Below are positions 48,384 to 57,232 of a stretch of 64,000 nt of DNA, piece after piece (positions within the stretch are counted from its first letter, which is position 1; the number at the start of each line of letters is the position of its first letter). The DNA comes from Glacieibacterium arshaanense. Lineage in GTDB: Bacteria; Pseudomonadota; Alphaproteobacteria; Sphingomonadales; Sphingomonadaceae. The notes below the pieces were generated by a model, which ran no database searches, was not told where the DNA came from, and worked only from the letters and a program-made list of their open reading frames with translations. The position numbers and the translations under genes are program-made. The DNA lies in contig NZ_SIHO01000003.1 of assembly GCF_004681125.1 (NCBI RefSeq), forward strand, positions 338,122 through 402,121, in the 5' to 3' direction.

Positions 48384-50222
48384 ATGCGCTTGCGCAATAT
48401 CGCGATTATCGCGCACGTCGACCATGGCAAGACCACGCTCGTCGACCAACTTTTCCGCCAGTCGGGAACCTTCCGTGAAAACCAGCGTGTCGCCGAACGC
48501 GCAATGGATTCGAACGACCTCGAAAAAGAACGCGGCATCACCATTCTCGCCAAGTGCACGTCGATCGAATGGACCGACAAGACCACCAACGAACTGACGC
48601 ACATCAACATCGTCGACACCCCCGGCCACGCCGATTTCGGCGGCGAAGTCGAACGCATCCTGTCGATGGTCGATGGCGTCGTGCTGCTCGTGGATGCCGC
48701 CGAAGGCCCGATGCCGCAGACCAAGTTCGTCACCGGCAAAGCACTGGCACTCGGCCTGCGCCCGATCGTCGTCGTCAACAAAATCGACCGTCCCGACGCG
48801 CGCGCCCAGGAAGTCCTCGACGAGGTTTTCGACCTGTTCGTGACCTTGGAAGCCAACGACGACCAGCTCGATTTCCCGGTCATTTTTGCTTCGGGCCGCA
48901 ATGGCTATGCCGGTCGAGATTCGGATGTGCGTTCGGGCGACCTGACGCCGCTGTTCGAAACCATCGTCGCGCACGTGCCGCCGCCGGCCGCCGACGTTGA
49001 CGGTGAATTCAAGATGCTGGTGTCGCTGCTCGACCGCGACAACTTCGTCGGCCGCATCCTGACCGGGCGCATCCTGTCGGGCACGCTCAAGCTCAACACC
49101 CAGATCCGCGCGCTCAGCCCCGACGGCAAGGTCGTCGAAGAAGGCCGCGCCTCGAAGATCTTCGCGTTCCGCGGCCTCGAACGCGTACCGGTCGATGAAG
49201 CCCGCGCCGGCGACATCATCGCACTTGCCGGTTTCAGCAAGGCAACCGTCGCCGACACCATCGCCGACATCACCGTCACCGAGCCGCTGCACGCGCAGCC
49301 GATCGATCCGCCGACGCTGTCGATGACCTTTGCCGTCAACGATTCGCCGTACGCGGGCCGCGACGGTTCGAAGGTCACCAGCCGGATGATTTCGGATCGC
49401 CTTGTTCGCGAAGCCGAAGGCAATGTTGCGGTCAAGGTCACCGAAAGCGCGTCGAAGGATGCGTTCGAAGTCGCCGGCCGCGGCGAATTGCAGCTCGGCG
49501 TGCTCATCGAAACGATGCGCCGCGAAGGCTTCGAGCTGTCGATTTCGCGCCCGCGCGTCATCTATGGCACCGATGAAAACGGCAAGCGCACCGAGCCGTA
49601 TGAAATCGTCGTCATCGACGTCGACGAGCAGTATTCGGGCACCGTCGTCGAAAAGATGGCCGGCCGCAAAGCCGAAATGACCGACATGCGCCCGTCGGGC
49701 GGCGGCAAGACCCGCCTGACCTTCTCTGCACCGGCGCGGGGCCTCATCGGCTACCACGGCGAGTTCCTGTCGGATACGCGCGGCACCGGCATCATGAACC
49801 GGCTGTTCGAAAAATACGGCCCCTACAAGGGCGCCGTCTCGGGCCGCGGCAACGGCGTGCTGATTTCGACCGAAACCGGTGAAGCTGTCGGCTATGCGCT
49901 CGGCTATCTGCAGCCGCGCGGCACGCTGATGATCGAACCCGGCGAAGCGGTCTACCAGGGCATGGTCATCGGCGAAAACGCCCGTGACGAGGACCTTGAA
50001 GTCAATCCGCTCAAGTCGAAGGCGCTGACCAACTTCCGCGCCAGCGGCAAGGACGACGCCATCCAGCTCAGCCCGCCCAAGCGCCTGACGCTCGAGCAGG
50101 CGATCGCCTACATCGAGGAAGACGAACTGGTCGAAGTGACGCCGAACTTCATCCGGCTCCGCAAGATTCACCTCGATCCCAACGAACGCAAGAAGGCCAG
50201 CCGCGCCAAGAACGCCGGCTGA
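48384..50222 (+). CDS. typA: Translational GTPase TypA/BipA
   Basis: The 612-residue GTPase helps 50S assembly and growth under stress. It has G1 HVDHGKTT at residues 11-18, the switch region [12 protein letters not shown]3 [11 protein letters not shown]4 NKID, then domains II, III and V and the BipA-specific C-terminal domain. The ATG at 48384 has AGGA at 8 bases; an in-frame ATG upstream would add about 15 residues without family support. Confidence 0.96.
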   Translation: MRLRNIAIIAHVDHGKTTLVDQLFRQSGTFRENQRVAERAMDSNDLEKERGITILAKCTSIEWTDKTTNELTHINIVDTPGHADFGGEVERILSMVDGVVLLVDAAEGPMPQTKFVTGKALALGLRPIVVVNKIDRPDARAQEVLDEVFDLFVTLEANDDQLDFPVIFASGRNGYAGRDSDVRSGDLTPLFETIVAHVPPPAADVDGEFKMLVSLLDRDNFVGRILTGRILSGTLKLNTQIRALSPDGKVVEEGRASKIFAFRGLERVPVDEARAGDIIALAGFSKATVADTIADITVTEPLHAQPIDPPTLSMTFAVNDSPYAGRDGSKVTSRMISDRLVREAEGNVAVKVTESASKDAFEVAGRGELQLGVLIETMRREGFELSISRPRVIYGTDENGKRTEPYEIVVIDVDEQYSGTVVEKMAGRKAEMTDMRPSGGGKTRLTFSAPARGLIGYHGEFLSDTRGTGIMNRLFEKYGPYKGAVSGRGNGVLISTETGEAVGYALGYLQPRGTLMIEPGEAVYQGMVIGENARDEDLEVNPLKSKALTNFRASGKDDAIQLSPPKRLTLEQAIAYIEEDELVEVTPNFIRLRKIHLDPNERKKASRAKNAG

Positions 50223-50227
50223 ACGAT

Positions 50228-50260
50228 ATATCGGGCGGCGGTGTCGCCGTCGCCCGATAT
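50228..50260 (+). terminator. Hairpin after typA
   Basis: ATATCGGGCG (50228-50237) pairs perfectly with 50251-50260, with further inner pairing. It lies 5 bases after the typA stop. There is no T-tract, so termination strength is uncertain. Confidence 0.5.
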
Positions 50261-50341
50261 GGCCCGGAATGCTGCACTGCAACCACCTCGGCAGCAGCGT
50301 CCTGGCACTGTGCGCGCCGTAACATTGGCCATAACTGTTCG

Positions 50342-50357
50342 AAAATATTACACTTTT
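50342..50357 (+). promoter_or_regulatory. 16-bp motif upstream of the sigma-54 promoter
   Basis: AAAATATTACACTTTT is identical to 20025-20040. It begins an AT-rich stretch (to about 50405) that also holds the dyads CTTTTCAAAAG and ATTTCAAATACTTGAAAT. It lies 57-72 bp upstream of the -24 box, a plausible place for an activator site. Confidence 0.45.
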
Positions 50358-50413
50358 CAAAAGTTAACAAATTTTAATTTAACAATTTCAAATACTTGAA
50401 ATTGTTTCTCGCT

Positions 50414-50430
50414 TGGCACGCGAATTGCTT
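50414..50430 (+). promoter_or_regulatory. Sigma-54 (RpoN) promoter, -24/-12
   Basis: TGGCACGCGAATTGCTT matches the consensus TGGCAC-N5-TTGCW at every defined base, with GG and GC separated by exactly 10 bases. It lies 52 bp before the start codon of the PEP-CTERM gene. Sigma-54 promoters need an enhancer-binding activator; in PEP-CTERM systems a PrsR-type activator is known. Confidence 0.85.
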
Positions 50431-50481
50431 GGCTTAGTGCGATGGGGTTCACCCCGTGTCCAAAGTCAAAGGGTTCAAACC

Positions 50482-51078
50482 ATGTCATTCCGCTCCGCTC
50501 TCATCGCTGCCGCGCTTGTCGCCGGCGTTGCAACGCCGGCTTCGGCAGTGACCAACCTGATCATCAACGGCGGGTTTGAGACCGGCACATTCGCGGGCTG
50601 GACCCGGACGAGCACTGCGCCCAGCGGAGCCAGCACCACGGCCATCACCACCGTGCCGGCCGAAGTGCACAGCGGTACCTATGCTGCCAAGCTGCGCACG
50701 GTTGGCGCCAATACGACGAATACGCTGTCGCAGACGATTGCGACCGTGAACGCCCGCCCTTATGTGCTGACCTATTGGCTGCGCAACAATGATAACCGCG
50801 GCCGCGTGATTGATTCGTTGACGGTGACAGCGGGTCCGTCGTCGGCATTCTATGCCAACCGCCCGAGCTTCGCCTACACGCCGTTCAACCAGTATTTTGT
50901 TGCCAACAGCACCTCGTCAATCATCAGCTTCGCGTTCAAGCATGTGTCGCCCGGCTTCTACCTCGATGACGTCTCCGTCTCGATGGTTCCCGAACCCGCA
51001 GCCTGGGGCCTGATGGTCGCCGGCTTCGGCATGGTCGGCTTCGCGATGCGCCGCCGCGTGCGCACCGTCGCTGCCTAA
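50482..51078 (+). CDS. Small secreted PEPxxWA-CTERM protein
   Basis: The 198-residue protein has a signal peptide (MSFRSALIAAALVAGVATPA), a body that begins NLIINGGFETGTFAGW, a pattern seen in carbohydrate-binding-like jelly-roll domains, and the C-terminal tag VPEPAAWGLMVAGFG with a hydrophobic helix and RRRVR. It would be sorted by an exosortase and may bind or form part of extracellular polymer. It has its own sigma-54 promoter and terminator, so it is a single-gene unit. A longer upstream frame crosses the promoter and was rejected. Confidence 0.85.
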   Translation: MSFRSALIAAALVAGVATPASAVTNLIINGGFETGTFAGWTRTSTAPSGASTTAITTVPAEVHSGTYAAKLRTVGANTTNTLSQTIATVNARPYVLTYWLRNNDNRGRVIDSLTVTAGPSSAFYANRPSFAYTPFNQYFVANSTSSIISFAFKHVSPGFYLDDVSVSMVPEPAAWGLMVAGFGMVGFAMRRRVRTVAA

Positions 51079-51100
51079 TCTGCGAGAGTAATTCGAACGC

Positions 51101-51133
51101 AAGCGGGCGGGGGAAACTCCGCCCGCTTTTGTT
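51101..51133 (+). terminator. Rho-independent terminator after the PEP-CTERM gene
   Basis: GCGGGCGG (51103-51110) pairs with CCGCCCGC (51119-51126) around GGGAAACT and is followed by TTTTGTTTG. It lies 24 bases after the stop. Confidence 0.85.
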
Positions 51134-51190
51134 TGTGCAACTTTTCGGAACGCCATGCGTTGAACCGGCTTAATAACCGGAGTTCACGAC

Positions 51191-51553
51191 ATGGATAAAA
51201 TCGAAACCGTCACCGTCCGCGATGACATGCTTAACCGCGCGCCGGTCTATGTCGAACGCCGCAGCGTTCTGCCCTGGCTGATTGTCGTCGCGCTTGTCGC
51301 GCTCGGCATCGTTGCAGCGTTCGCATTCGGCCTGATCGACATCAACCAGACGAAAAAGGGCGCGCTGCCCGACGTCAAGGTCGAGACCAGCGGCGGCGCC
51401 TTACCCTCGTTCGATGTCGATACCGCCAAGGTCAATGTGCAGACCCGCACCGAAGCAGTTAATGTTCCGCACGTTGAGGTCGGCAGCACAACCAAGGACG
51501 TCGAAGTGCCGACGGTCAGCGTCGAACGCGCCGATACAGCGCCGAAGGACTGA
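51191..51553 (+). CDS. Small membrane-anchored protein of unknown function
   Basis: The 120-residue protein has a charged N-terminus (about 26 residues), one membrane helix (LPWLIVVALVALGIVAAFAF, about 27-47), and a periplasmic or cytoplasmic tail rich in alternating Val and polar residues (VNVQTRTEAVNVPHVEVG; VEVPTVSVE). The alternation suggests short beta strands repeated three to four times. I do not recognise the family. The start is ATG just after AACCGGAG. Confidence 0.7.
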   Translation: MDKIETVTVRDDMLNRAPVYVERRSVLPWLIVVALVALGIVAAFAFGLIDINQTKKGALPDVKVETSGGALPSFDVDTAKVNVQTRTEAVNVPHVEVGSTTKDVEVPTVSVERADTAPKD

Positions 51554-51597
51554 CGCCCATTTGGCAGGATTGCCGTCGCGCGCTATGCGTGACGGCG

Positions 51598-52077
51598 ATG
51601 ACCGCGCTGCGCCCTACGCCGTTTCCCGCTTCTGCCGCGATGTCGCGCGCGCTTGATGCCGCACGCGACGCGTCCAGCCGCGGCGAGGTCCCCGTAGGCG
51701 CCGTGGTCACTGATGCTGCCGGCACCATACTGGCCGTCGCCGGCAACCGCACGCGCGAACTCAACGACCCGACCGCGCACGCGGAAATGCTCGCCATCCG
51801 CGCCGCCTGTACGGCACTCGGCAGCGAGCGGCTGATCGGCTGCGACCTCCACGTCACGCTTGAGCCCTGCCCAATGTGCGCGGCCGCCATCGGTTTCGCG
51901 CGGCTCGAACGGCTCTATTACGGCGCCCCCGACCCGAAAGGTGGCGGCGTCGACCACGGCGCCCGCGTCTTCAGCCACGCGACCTGCCACCACGCGCCGC
52001 AAGTCTATGGCGGCATCGCCGAAACCGACGCGGCGACGCTGCTTCGCGACTTTTTCGCGGCGCGGCGTCAGGCGTAA
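51598..52077 (+). CDS. tadA: tRNA-specific adenosine deaminase (CDA-fold nucleoside deaminase)
   Basis: The about 159-residue zinc enzyme has the deaminase motifs HAE at residues 61-63 and PCPMC at 90-94. TadA makes inosine at the wobble base of tRNA-Arg. A GTG at 51589 or the Met 14 codons further in are alternative starts. Its 3' end overlaps the convergent SMP-30 gene by 10 bases. Guanine or cytosine deaminase is a less likely alternative. Confidence 0.85.
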   Translation: MTALRPTPFPASAAMSRALDAARDASSRGEVPVGAVVTDAAGTILAVAGNRTRELNDPTAHAEMLAIRAACTALGSERLIGCDLHVTLEPCPMCAAAIGFARLERLYYGAPDPKGGGVDHGARVFSHATCHHAPQVYGGIAETDAATLLRDFFAARRQA

Positions 52078-52985
52078 AACGCCAGCTTCAGGCCCGGCCG
52101 CGGCCAGCGGCACTTCGCCAGCTTGCCGGTGGTCGACAGGCAGACCCAGGCGTCCATCATGTCGGCGCCGCCGAACACGATGTTGGTGGTCAGCAGATCA
52201 GGGAAATCGAACCATTCGTGCGCGCCGGTGGTGGGGTGAATGCTGCAGATGCCGGGGTGATCGAGCAAAGTTGCCTGCGCGATATTGCCGTTGGCCTCGA
52301 TCGCCATCGAATCGAGAAACACGCGTGTCGCATAGCCGGTGACGATGCGGCCCGGCGCAGCACCGAGCGGCGACGGCGCGACGGTACCCGGCCCGGTGAT
52401 GTCGAACGCCAGCACCAGCCGCTCGGTGGTCAGCGCGGTGTAGACAGTCTTGCCATCGGGCGATAGGCCGACACCGTTCATGTTGGGTCCGCGCACCGCG
52501 CAGGTGATGCTGCTGCCATCGGCCTTGGCATAGTAGAGCCCGCCGTAGGTGGTGCCCATGTCGTTGTGCTTGCCGAGGTCGGTGAACCAGAAGCCACCGG
52601 TCGAATCGAAGACGATGTCGTTCGGGCCGCTCAGGCTGCCGCCCTCGATCTTCTGGTACAGCCGCTCGATCTTGCCGGTCGACAGGTCGATGCGTTCGAT
52701 GCGGCCGGTTTCATAATCTTCGGCCTGGGCGCCGGGAATCCGCAGCCCGTCCATCATCGACCATTTGAAGCCGCCGTTATTGCACACGTACAGCGCGCCG
52801 TCGGGACCTATCGCTGCACCGTTGGGACCGCCGCCGGGCTTGGCAATGACCTGCTTGCGGCCGTCGGGCAGCACCCGCGTCACCTGCCCGAGCGCGATTT
52901 CAACGAGCACGATCGAGCCGTCCTCCATCCAGATCGGGCCTTCGGGAAAAGCGAGATCTTCGGCGACGATGCTGTGCGGATACAT
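52068..52985 (-). CDS. SMP-30/gluconolactonase-like beta-propeller protein
   Basis: The 305-residue protein has the SMP-30 pattern: LAFPEGPIWMEDGSIVLVEI at the start, GGGPNGAAIGPDGALYVCNN, and SGPNDIVFDSTGGFWFTD, with the metal ligands Glu, Asn and Asp expected there. These enzymes hydrolyse sugar lactones. A GGGAGG ribosome binding site supports the Met at 52985 rather than the one five codons upstream. The substrate is not known. Confidence 0.88.
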   Translation of the reverse strand: MYPHSIVAEDLAFPEGPIWMEDGSIVLVEIALGQVTRVLPDGRKQVIAKPGGGPNGAAIGPDGALYVCNNGGFKWSMMDGLRIPGAQAEDYETGRIERIDLSTGKIERLYQKIEGGSLSGPNDIVFDSTGGFWFTDLGKHNDMGTTYGGLYYAKADGSSITCAVRGPNMNGVGLSPDGKTVYTALTTERLVLAFDITGPGTVAPSPLGAAPGRIVTGYATRVFLDSMAIEANGNIAQATLLDHPGICSIHPTTGAHEWFDFPDLLTTNIVFGGADMMDAWVCLSTTGKLAKCRWPRPGLKLAFYA

Positions 52986-53061
52986 GGTGGTTCCTCCCAA
53001 GGTGTTGGTTTTTTTTCGATAGAAGCGGCGCAGGCAGGCGAGTGCAAGCAGATTCGACGAA

Positions 53062-53154
53062 AGAGCCTCCGGCGGGCAGGCCAGAGGCCTGCACCCGATT
53101 GAAGAGCGTTCAAAAATCGGGTGCAGGCCTCTGGCCTGCCCGCCGGAGGCCCTT
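53062..53154. repeat. Palindromic intergenic repeat pair R12
   Basis: Halves at 53062-53096 and 53119-53154 are inverse copies, including the loop bases (GGCC-AGA-GGCC and GGCC-TCT-GGCC). The spacer is of the R1/R8 type (GATTGAAGAGCG...AAAAATC). The pair lies between divergent genes. Confidence 0.9.
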
Positions 53155-53213
53155 CCTTCGTCTGCCGATCTGCATTAACTTAGTTCACGTTACGTTCGCA
53201 TGAAGGATGCCCG

Positions 53214-54605
53214 TTGGACCCGATGATTTTGATTGCCGTCGCTGTCGTACTGGCGGTGACCGCGCTGGCCTGCTGGCTGCTGTGGGGTCGCCCGCTCGCC
53301 GCCGCACGCGCCGACACCGCGCGCCACGTCGCGACGATCAGCGCCGCTGCAGTCGCCGAGCGCGGCTATGAGGTCGAGCTGGCCAACTTGCGTGGCGTCG
53401 GCGAGCGGCTGACCAAGGTCGATAGCGAACGCGCCGCGCTTGCCGAGGAATTGGCGGGGTTGAAGGCGCAGGCCGACGAACGCGACCGCCAGCACCTGAG
53501 CCAGCTGGCATTGCTCAACGAGAAGTTCGCGGCAGTGGCGACACAGGCGCTTGATGGCGCGCAGGCGAAGTTTGCAGCGGCGGCCGAGGAAGCGCTGCTG
53601 CGTCACCGCGAGGCCGCCGGTGCGGGCCTCGAAATCAACCGCAACCAGATGGCCGAGCTGATCGCGCCGATGCGCGAGACGCTGGGCAAATATGAGGAGC
53701 AGCTCGCAGCCATCGAAAAGACCCGCGCAGAGGGCTACGGCCAGCTGACGCAGCTGCTCGACCAAGTGGCGCGCGGACAGGACCGCGTCGCTGGCGCGAC
53801 GCAGAAGCTCGAAAACGTCCTGCGCTCGTCGGGCAAGGCGGCGGGGCGCTGGGGCGAAGAACAGTGCCGCAACGTCCTCGAGTTGGCGGGTCTGGTCGAC
53901 GGCGTCGATTTCACCGCACAGACCTCGGTCGAAAGCGAAGGCGGCCGCCAACGACCCGATTTCACCGTCACGCTGCCCGGCGGCCGCAAGCTGGTCATCG
54001 ACGTCAAATGCTCGCTCGACGCCTATGTCGCGGCGGTCGAGGCCGAAGACGGCCCCGAACGTGCGCGGCATCTGAAGGCGCATGCCGCCGCGGTGCGCAC
54101 CCACGCCACCGGCCTTGCCAGCAAATCCTATGAAAAATCGGTCGAAGGCGCCGTCGATTTCGTCGTGCTGTTCGTGCCCGGCGAAAACTTCCTGTCGGCC
54201 GCGCTCGAACAGGACCGCGCGCTGATGAACGACTTCATGACGCGCCGCCTCGTGCTCGCTGGCCCGATCAACCTCATCGCCGTCGCGCGCACCGTCGCCG
54301 CGATGCGCGACCAGGCGCGGCTCGCCGAACAGGCCGCCGAAATCGCCAAGCTGGGCCGTGAACTCTACGACTCGCTGCGCATCATGGGCGGCAACTTCAG
54401 CGCCGTGCAGAAAAGCCTCGATGGCGCAGTGATGAACTGGAACAAGCTCGTCGCGCAGGTCGACAGCCGCGTCATGCTGCGCGCCAAACGCTTCGAACAA
54501 CTCGGTGCGACCACTGGCCTCGAAGCAATCGCCGAGCTGAAGGCCATTGAAGCCGTGCCGATGTTGCCGACGCACACCGAACTGCTGCCACCGGCGAGCG
54601 ACTAG
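53214..54605 (+). CDS. rmuC: DNA recombination protein RmuC
   Basis: The 463-residue protein has an N-terminal membrane helix (ILIAVAVVLAVTALACWLLW), a coiled coil (about 50-190) and the RmuC nuclease-like core (GRWGEEQCRNVLELAGL, RPDFTVTLPGGRKLVIDVKC). RmuC limits inversions and rearrangements between short inverted repeats in E. coli, which is notable in a window full of inverted repeats. It probably starts at TTG (53214) with AAGGA 7 bases upstream; an in-frame ATG three codons later is too far from that site. Confidence 0.92.
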   Translation: MDPMILIAVAVVLAVTALACWLLWGRPLAAARADTARHVATISAAAVAERGYEVELANLRGVGERLTKVDSERAALAEELAGLKAQADERDRQHLSQLALLNEKFAAVATQALDGAQAKFAAAAEEALLRHREAAGAGLEINRNQMAELIAPMRETLGKYEEQLAAIEKTRAEGYGQLTQLLDQVARGQDRVAGATQKLENVLRSSGKAAGRWGEEQCRNVLELAGLVDGVDFTAQTSVESEGGRQRPDFTVTLPGGRKLVIDVKCSLDAYVAAVEAEDGPERARHLKAHAAAVRTHATGLASKSYEKSVEGAVDFVVLFVPGENFLSAALEQDRALMNDFMTRRLVLAGPINLIAVARTVAAMRDQARLAEQAAEIAKLGRELYDSLRIMGGNFSAVQKSLDGAVMNWNKLVAQVDSRVMLRAKRFEQLGATTGLEAIAELKAIEAVPMLPTHTELLPPASD

Positions 54606-55294
54606 CCGATTCGCGCCGCTGCCAGTGTCGCGTTGACCAGTGCATCGGTGGCGTCGACCAGCGGCACGGGCGCCTGTGTCAAAATCAGCGGCACTTCGGT
54701 GCACGCCGCGATCAGGACGTCGGCGCCCTGTGCGGCCAGTGCGCCGGCAATCGCCGCCATGGCTGCGCGCGTCGTATCATCATGGCGGCCAGCTTTGACG
54801 GCTTCGATGCAAGCGCCAAACGCCTCGCGCTCGGGCTCGAGGACTTCGATTCCAGCTGCCTGCAACGGTCGATGGTAGAGCCCGGCATCGAGCGTCGCCG
54901 CAACACCGAGCACGCCGACACGGCGCGCACCAAGCGCGAGCACGCGTGCCACCGCGGCATCGACGAGGTTGACGAAGCGTGCGGCGGGCGTTTCGGCGAT
55001 AGCCCCGATAATGGCGTCGGCCCAGCCATGCGCCGCGTTGCACGGCATCGCCAGAACCTGTGCACCCTGCGCCACAAGGCCACGCGCCATTGCGGCAAGT
55101 GCCGGACCAGGCGATGCACCGCCGTGGCGGGCGGCGTTGCGATCGGGGACGTGGGGGTTCGAATCGAGCAGCAGACGCGGATAATCGCAGTCGCGCGTCG
55201 CGCCGCAGCCCAGTACCAGACGCGTGATGAAATCGGCGCTGGCGAGTGGCCCCATGCCGCCGATCACGCCGATCGGCCGCCAGTTGCCGGTCAT
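54602..55294 (-). CDS. Aspartate/glutamate racemase-family protein
   Basis: The 230-residue protein has GVIGGMGPLAS near the N-terminus and the two catalytic cysteines in MPCNAAH (Cys85) and ACTEVPL (Cys198), the pattern of PLP-independent amino-acid racemases. It starts with an ATGA overlap on the D-cysteine desulfhydrase-like gene, so the two are coupled. The open frame continues upstream inside that gene but has no start signal. The substrate may be aspartate or another amino acid. Confidence 0.85.
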   Translation of the reverse strand: MTGNWRPIGVIGGMGPLASADFITRLVLGCGATRDCDYPRLLLDSNPHVPDRNAARHGGASPGPALAAMARGLVAQGAQVLAMPCNAAHGWADAIIGAIAETPAARFVNLVDAAVARVLALGARRVGVLGVAATLDAGLYHRPLQAAGIEVLEPEREAFGACIEAVKAGRHDDTTRAAMAAIAGALAAQGADVLIAACTEVPLILTQAPVPLVDATDALVNATLAAARIG

Positions 55295-56301
55295 TGCGGC
55301 TGCAGCACCGGGTCGCGCAACGCCGGCGCATAAGCGTGCAGCGACGGGCTGCCGCCGGTATGGATGAAAAGCACACGCTCGCCGCGACGCAACACACCTT
55401 CGCGCGCCAGCCCGATTAGCCCGGCCATCGCCTTGCCGGTGTAAACGGGGTCGAGCATAATCCCTTCGACCGACGCCAGCAGGCGCACCGCTTCGACCAT
55501 CGACGGCGTCGGCAGTGAGTAGCCCGGCCCGACCCAGCGATCGAGCGCGCTGACGGCGCTGCGGTCCGGCACCGGCGTGCCCAGCAGTGCCGCGGTCGTC
55601 ACCGCGAGCGCATGAACATTGGCTTCCTGCTCGGCCTGCGGGCGCCGCACATTGATGCCGGTGAGCGGGATGCCGGCATTGAGCGCGGTCAGCCCGACGA
55701 GCAGCCCGGCGTGGGTGCCGGCGCTGCCACTGGCGACGATGATCCGGTCGATTGCCACGCCCTGATCGAACGATTGCGCCATGATTTCCTGCGCACACGA
55801 TGCATAGCCGAGTGCACCCAGGGGATTGGAACCGCCGCCGGGAATGACATAGGCGCGCCGGCCCAACGCTGCGACCGCTGCCGCTTCGGCGGCCATCGCT
55901 GCGCCGAGGTCACTGCCGAGCGCCACCGGCGTGATGCTTTCAACACCCATCAAATCGAACAGCAGGTTGTTTCCCAGCGCATCGGGGCTGTAAGTACCGG
56001 GCACACGTTCCTCGATGATCAGCCGGCAGTGCAGGCCTTCGCGCGCCGCAGCTGCCAGCGTCAGCCGACAGTGGTTCGACTGTGGTGCACCCACCGTGAC
56101 CAGCGTGTCTGCCCCTTCGCGGAGCGCCTCGGCAACAAGGAATTCGAGTTTGCGGGTCTTGTTGCCGCCGCCGGCCAGCCCGAGCAGATCGTCGCGCTTG
56201 ATCCACAATTCGGGGCCAAGCAATGCCGAAAGGCGCGGCAGCGGTTCGAGCGGGGTGAAGCCGGCGGTGTAGCGGCGACGCGGAAAACGAGCAAGGTTCA
56301 T
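55291..56301 (-). CDS. D-cysteine desulfhydrase/ACC deaminase-family PLP enzyme
   Basis: The 336-residue fold-type II PLP enzyme has the PLP lysine in GGGNKTRKLEFL (Lys48) and the substrate-binding QSNHCRLT. The family includes D-cysteine desulfhydrase (releases sulfide, pyruvate and ammonia) and 1-aminocyclopropane-1-carboxylate deaminase. The neighbouring racemase favours a D-amino-acid substrate, so desulfhydrase is more likely, but this is inference. The Met at 56301 has AGGA at a suitable distance. It is the third gene after copA and copB. Confidence 0.82.
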   Translation of the reverse strand: MNLARFPRRRYTAGFTPLEPLPRLSALLGPELWIKRDDLLGLAGGGNKTRKLEFLVAEALREGADTLVTVGAPQSNHCRLTLAAAAREGLHCRLIIEERVPGTYSPDALGNNLLFDLMGVESITPVALGSDLGAAMAAEAAAVAALGRRAYVIPGGGSNPLGALGYASCAQEIMAQSFDQGVAIDRIIVASGSAGTHAGLLVGLTALNAGIPLTGINVRRPQAEQEANVHALAVTTAALLGTPVPDRSAVSALDRWVGPGYSLPTPSMVEAVRLLASVEGIMLDPVYTGKAMAGLIGLAREGVLRRGERVLFIHTGGSPSLHAYAPALRDPVLQPQ

Positions 56302-56344
56302 CAAGGTATCCTGCCTGCCGGGCGGGCAGCGCGCAACCTTTGAG

Positions 56345-57232
56345 TCAGAACCAGCTCCGCACCCCGACGACAAACCGCGTCGCCGTCGGCGCCTCGCCGT
56401 CGGCGCGGGCGTAGCTGGCCGTGGTGCCGGTCTTGCCGTCGAACGACAGGCCGATGTAGGGCGCGAATTTGCGGCTGATTTCGTAGCGCAGTCGCAGCCC
56501 GAGTTCGGCATTGACGAGGCCGGCGCCGACGCGCTGCGCCGGCATGTCCTGCGCCGATAGGTTGAACTCGGCGCGCGGTTGCAGGATCAATTTTTGCGTG
56601 ATGCGCTGGTCATAGCTCAGCATCAGGCGGCCGAGCACGTCGCCGCCGGTGGATACAAAGCCAGAGGCTTCGACGTCGAACCAATAGGGGGCGAGGCCTT
56701 CGATGCCGAACGCGGCGTAAGTCAGTGGCGGGCCGGGTTCGAAGTCGTGGCGGACGCCGGCTTGCAGGTTCCAATACGGGTCGATAGCACGGCTGTAGAG
56801 CGCCTGGACTTCGCCGCTGTCGAGTGTCGCGGCACCTTCGCCCTCGCTCTTGATGACGAGCCGATTGATGTCGCCGCCGAACCAGGCTTGCGCGTCCCAG
56901 CGGTAGCCGGTCTGCCCATCGCCGAACTGCGCTTCGGCGAGGTTGAAGATGATCTGCGCGAAGCTGCCGCTGTGTTCGCGCATCATGTTCGCGCGGGCGG
57001 CTGCCATTTCGGCGGGCGGGAAGTCGCGGTCGGCCCAATGGTCGGTGGGCGGCGCGGGGGCGGGCGCATTGCCGACCGCGGAGGCGGGCGGCGGCGCGGC
57101 GGGTTCGGGCGCGCTGACCTCCATGTCCATTTCGCTCGGCACGGGGGTGGGCGCCACCGTGTGCCCGGCATGCGGATCCTGCGCCTGTGCGGCGGTGGCG
57201 GCGCAAAGCAGCAAGGCTGCGAGCACCCTCAT
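56345..57232 (-). CDS. copB: Copper resistance outer-membrane protein CopB
   Basis: The 295-residue protein has a signal peptide (MRVLAALLLCAATAAQAQ), a short His/Met-containing N-terminal region (DPHAGHT; MDMEV), and then the CopB barrel domain that ends in Phe (VVGVRSWF). CopB is an outer-membrane barrel that works with CopA in copper tolerance. The Met-rich region is much shorter than in Pseudomonas CopB. It overlaps copA by 4 bases. Confidence 0.92.
   Translation of the reverse strand: MRVLAALLLCAATAAQAQDPHAGHTVAPTPVPSEMDMEVSAPEPAAPPPASAVGNAPAPAPPTDHWADRDFPPAEMAAARANMMREHSGSFAQIIFNLAEAQFGDGQTGYRWDAQAWFGGDINRLVIKSEGEGAATLDSGEVQALYSRAIDPYWNLQAGVRHDFEPGPPLTYAAFGIEGLAPYWFDVEASGFVSTGGDVLGRLMLSYDQRITQKLILQPRAEFNLSAQDMPAQRVGAGLVNAELGLRLRYEISRKFAPYIGLSFDGKTGTTASYARADGEAPTATRFVVGVRSWF

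Noticed and set aside
50413-50481. An upstream extension of the PEP-CTERM protein starting at 50413.
   Set aside because: It would translate through the sigma-54 promoter and destroy the signal peptide; the Met at 50482 fits both.
54602-55798. A longer racemase protein beginning inside the PLP-enzyme gene.
   Set aside because: The extra N-terminus has no family match and overlaps a well-supported gene. The ATGA overlap at 55291-55294 gives the standard start.
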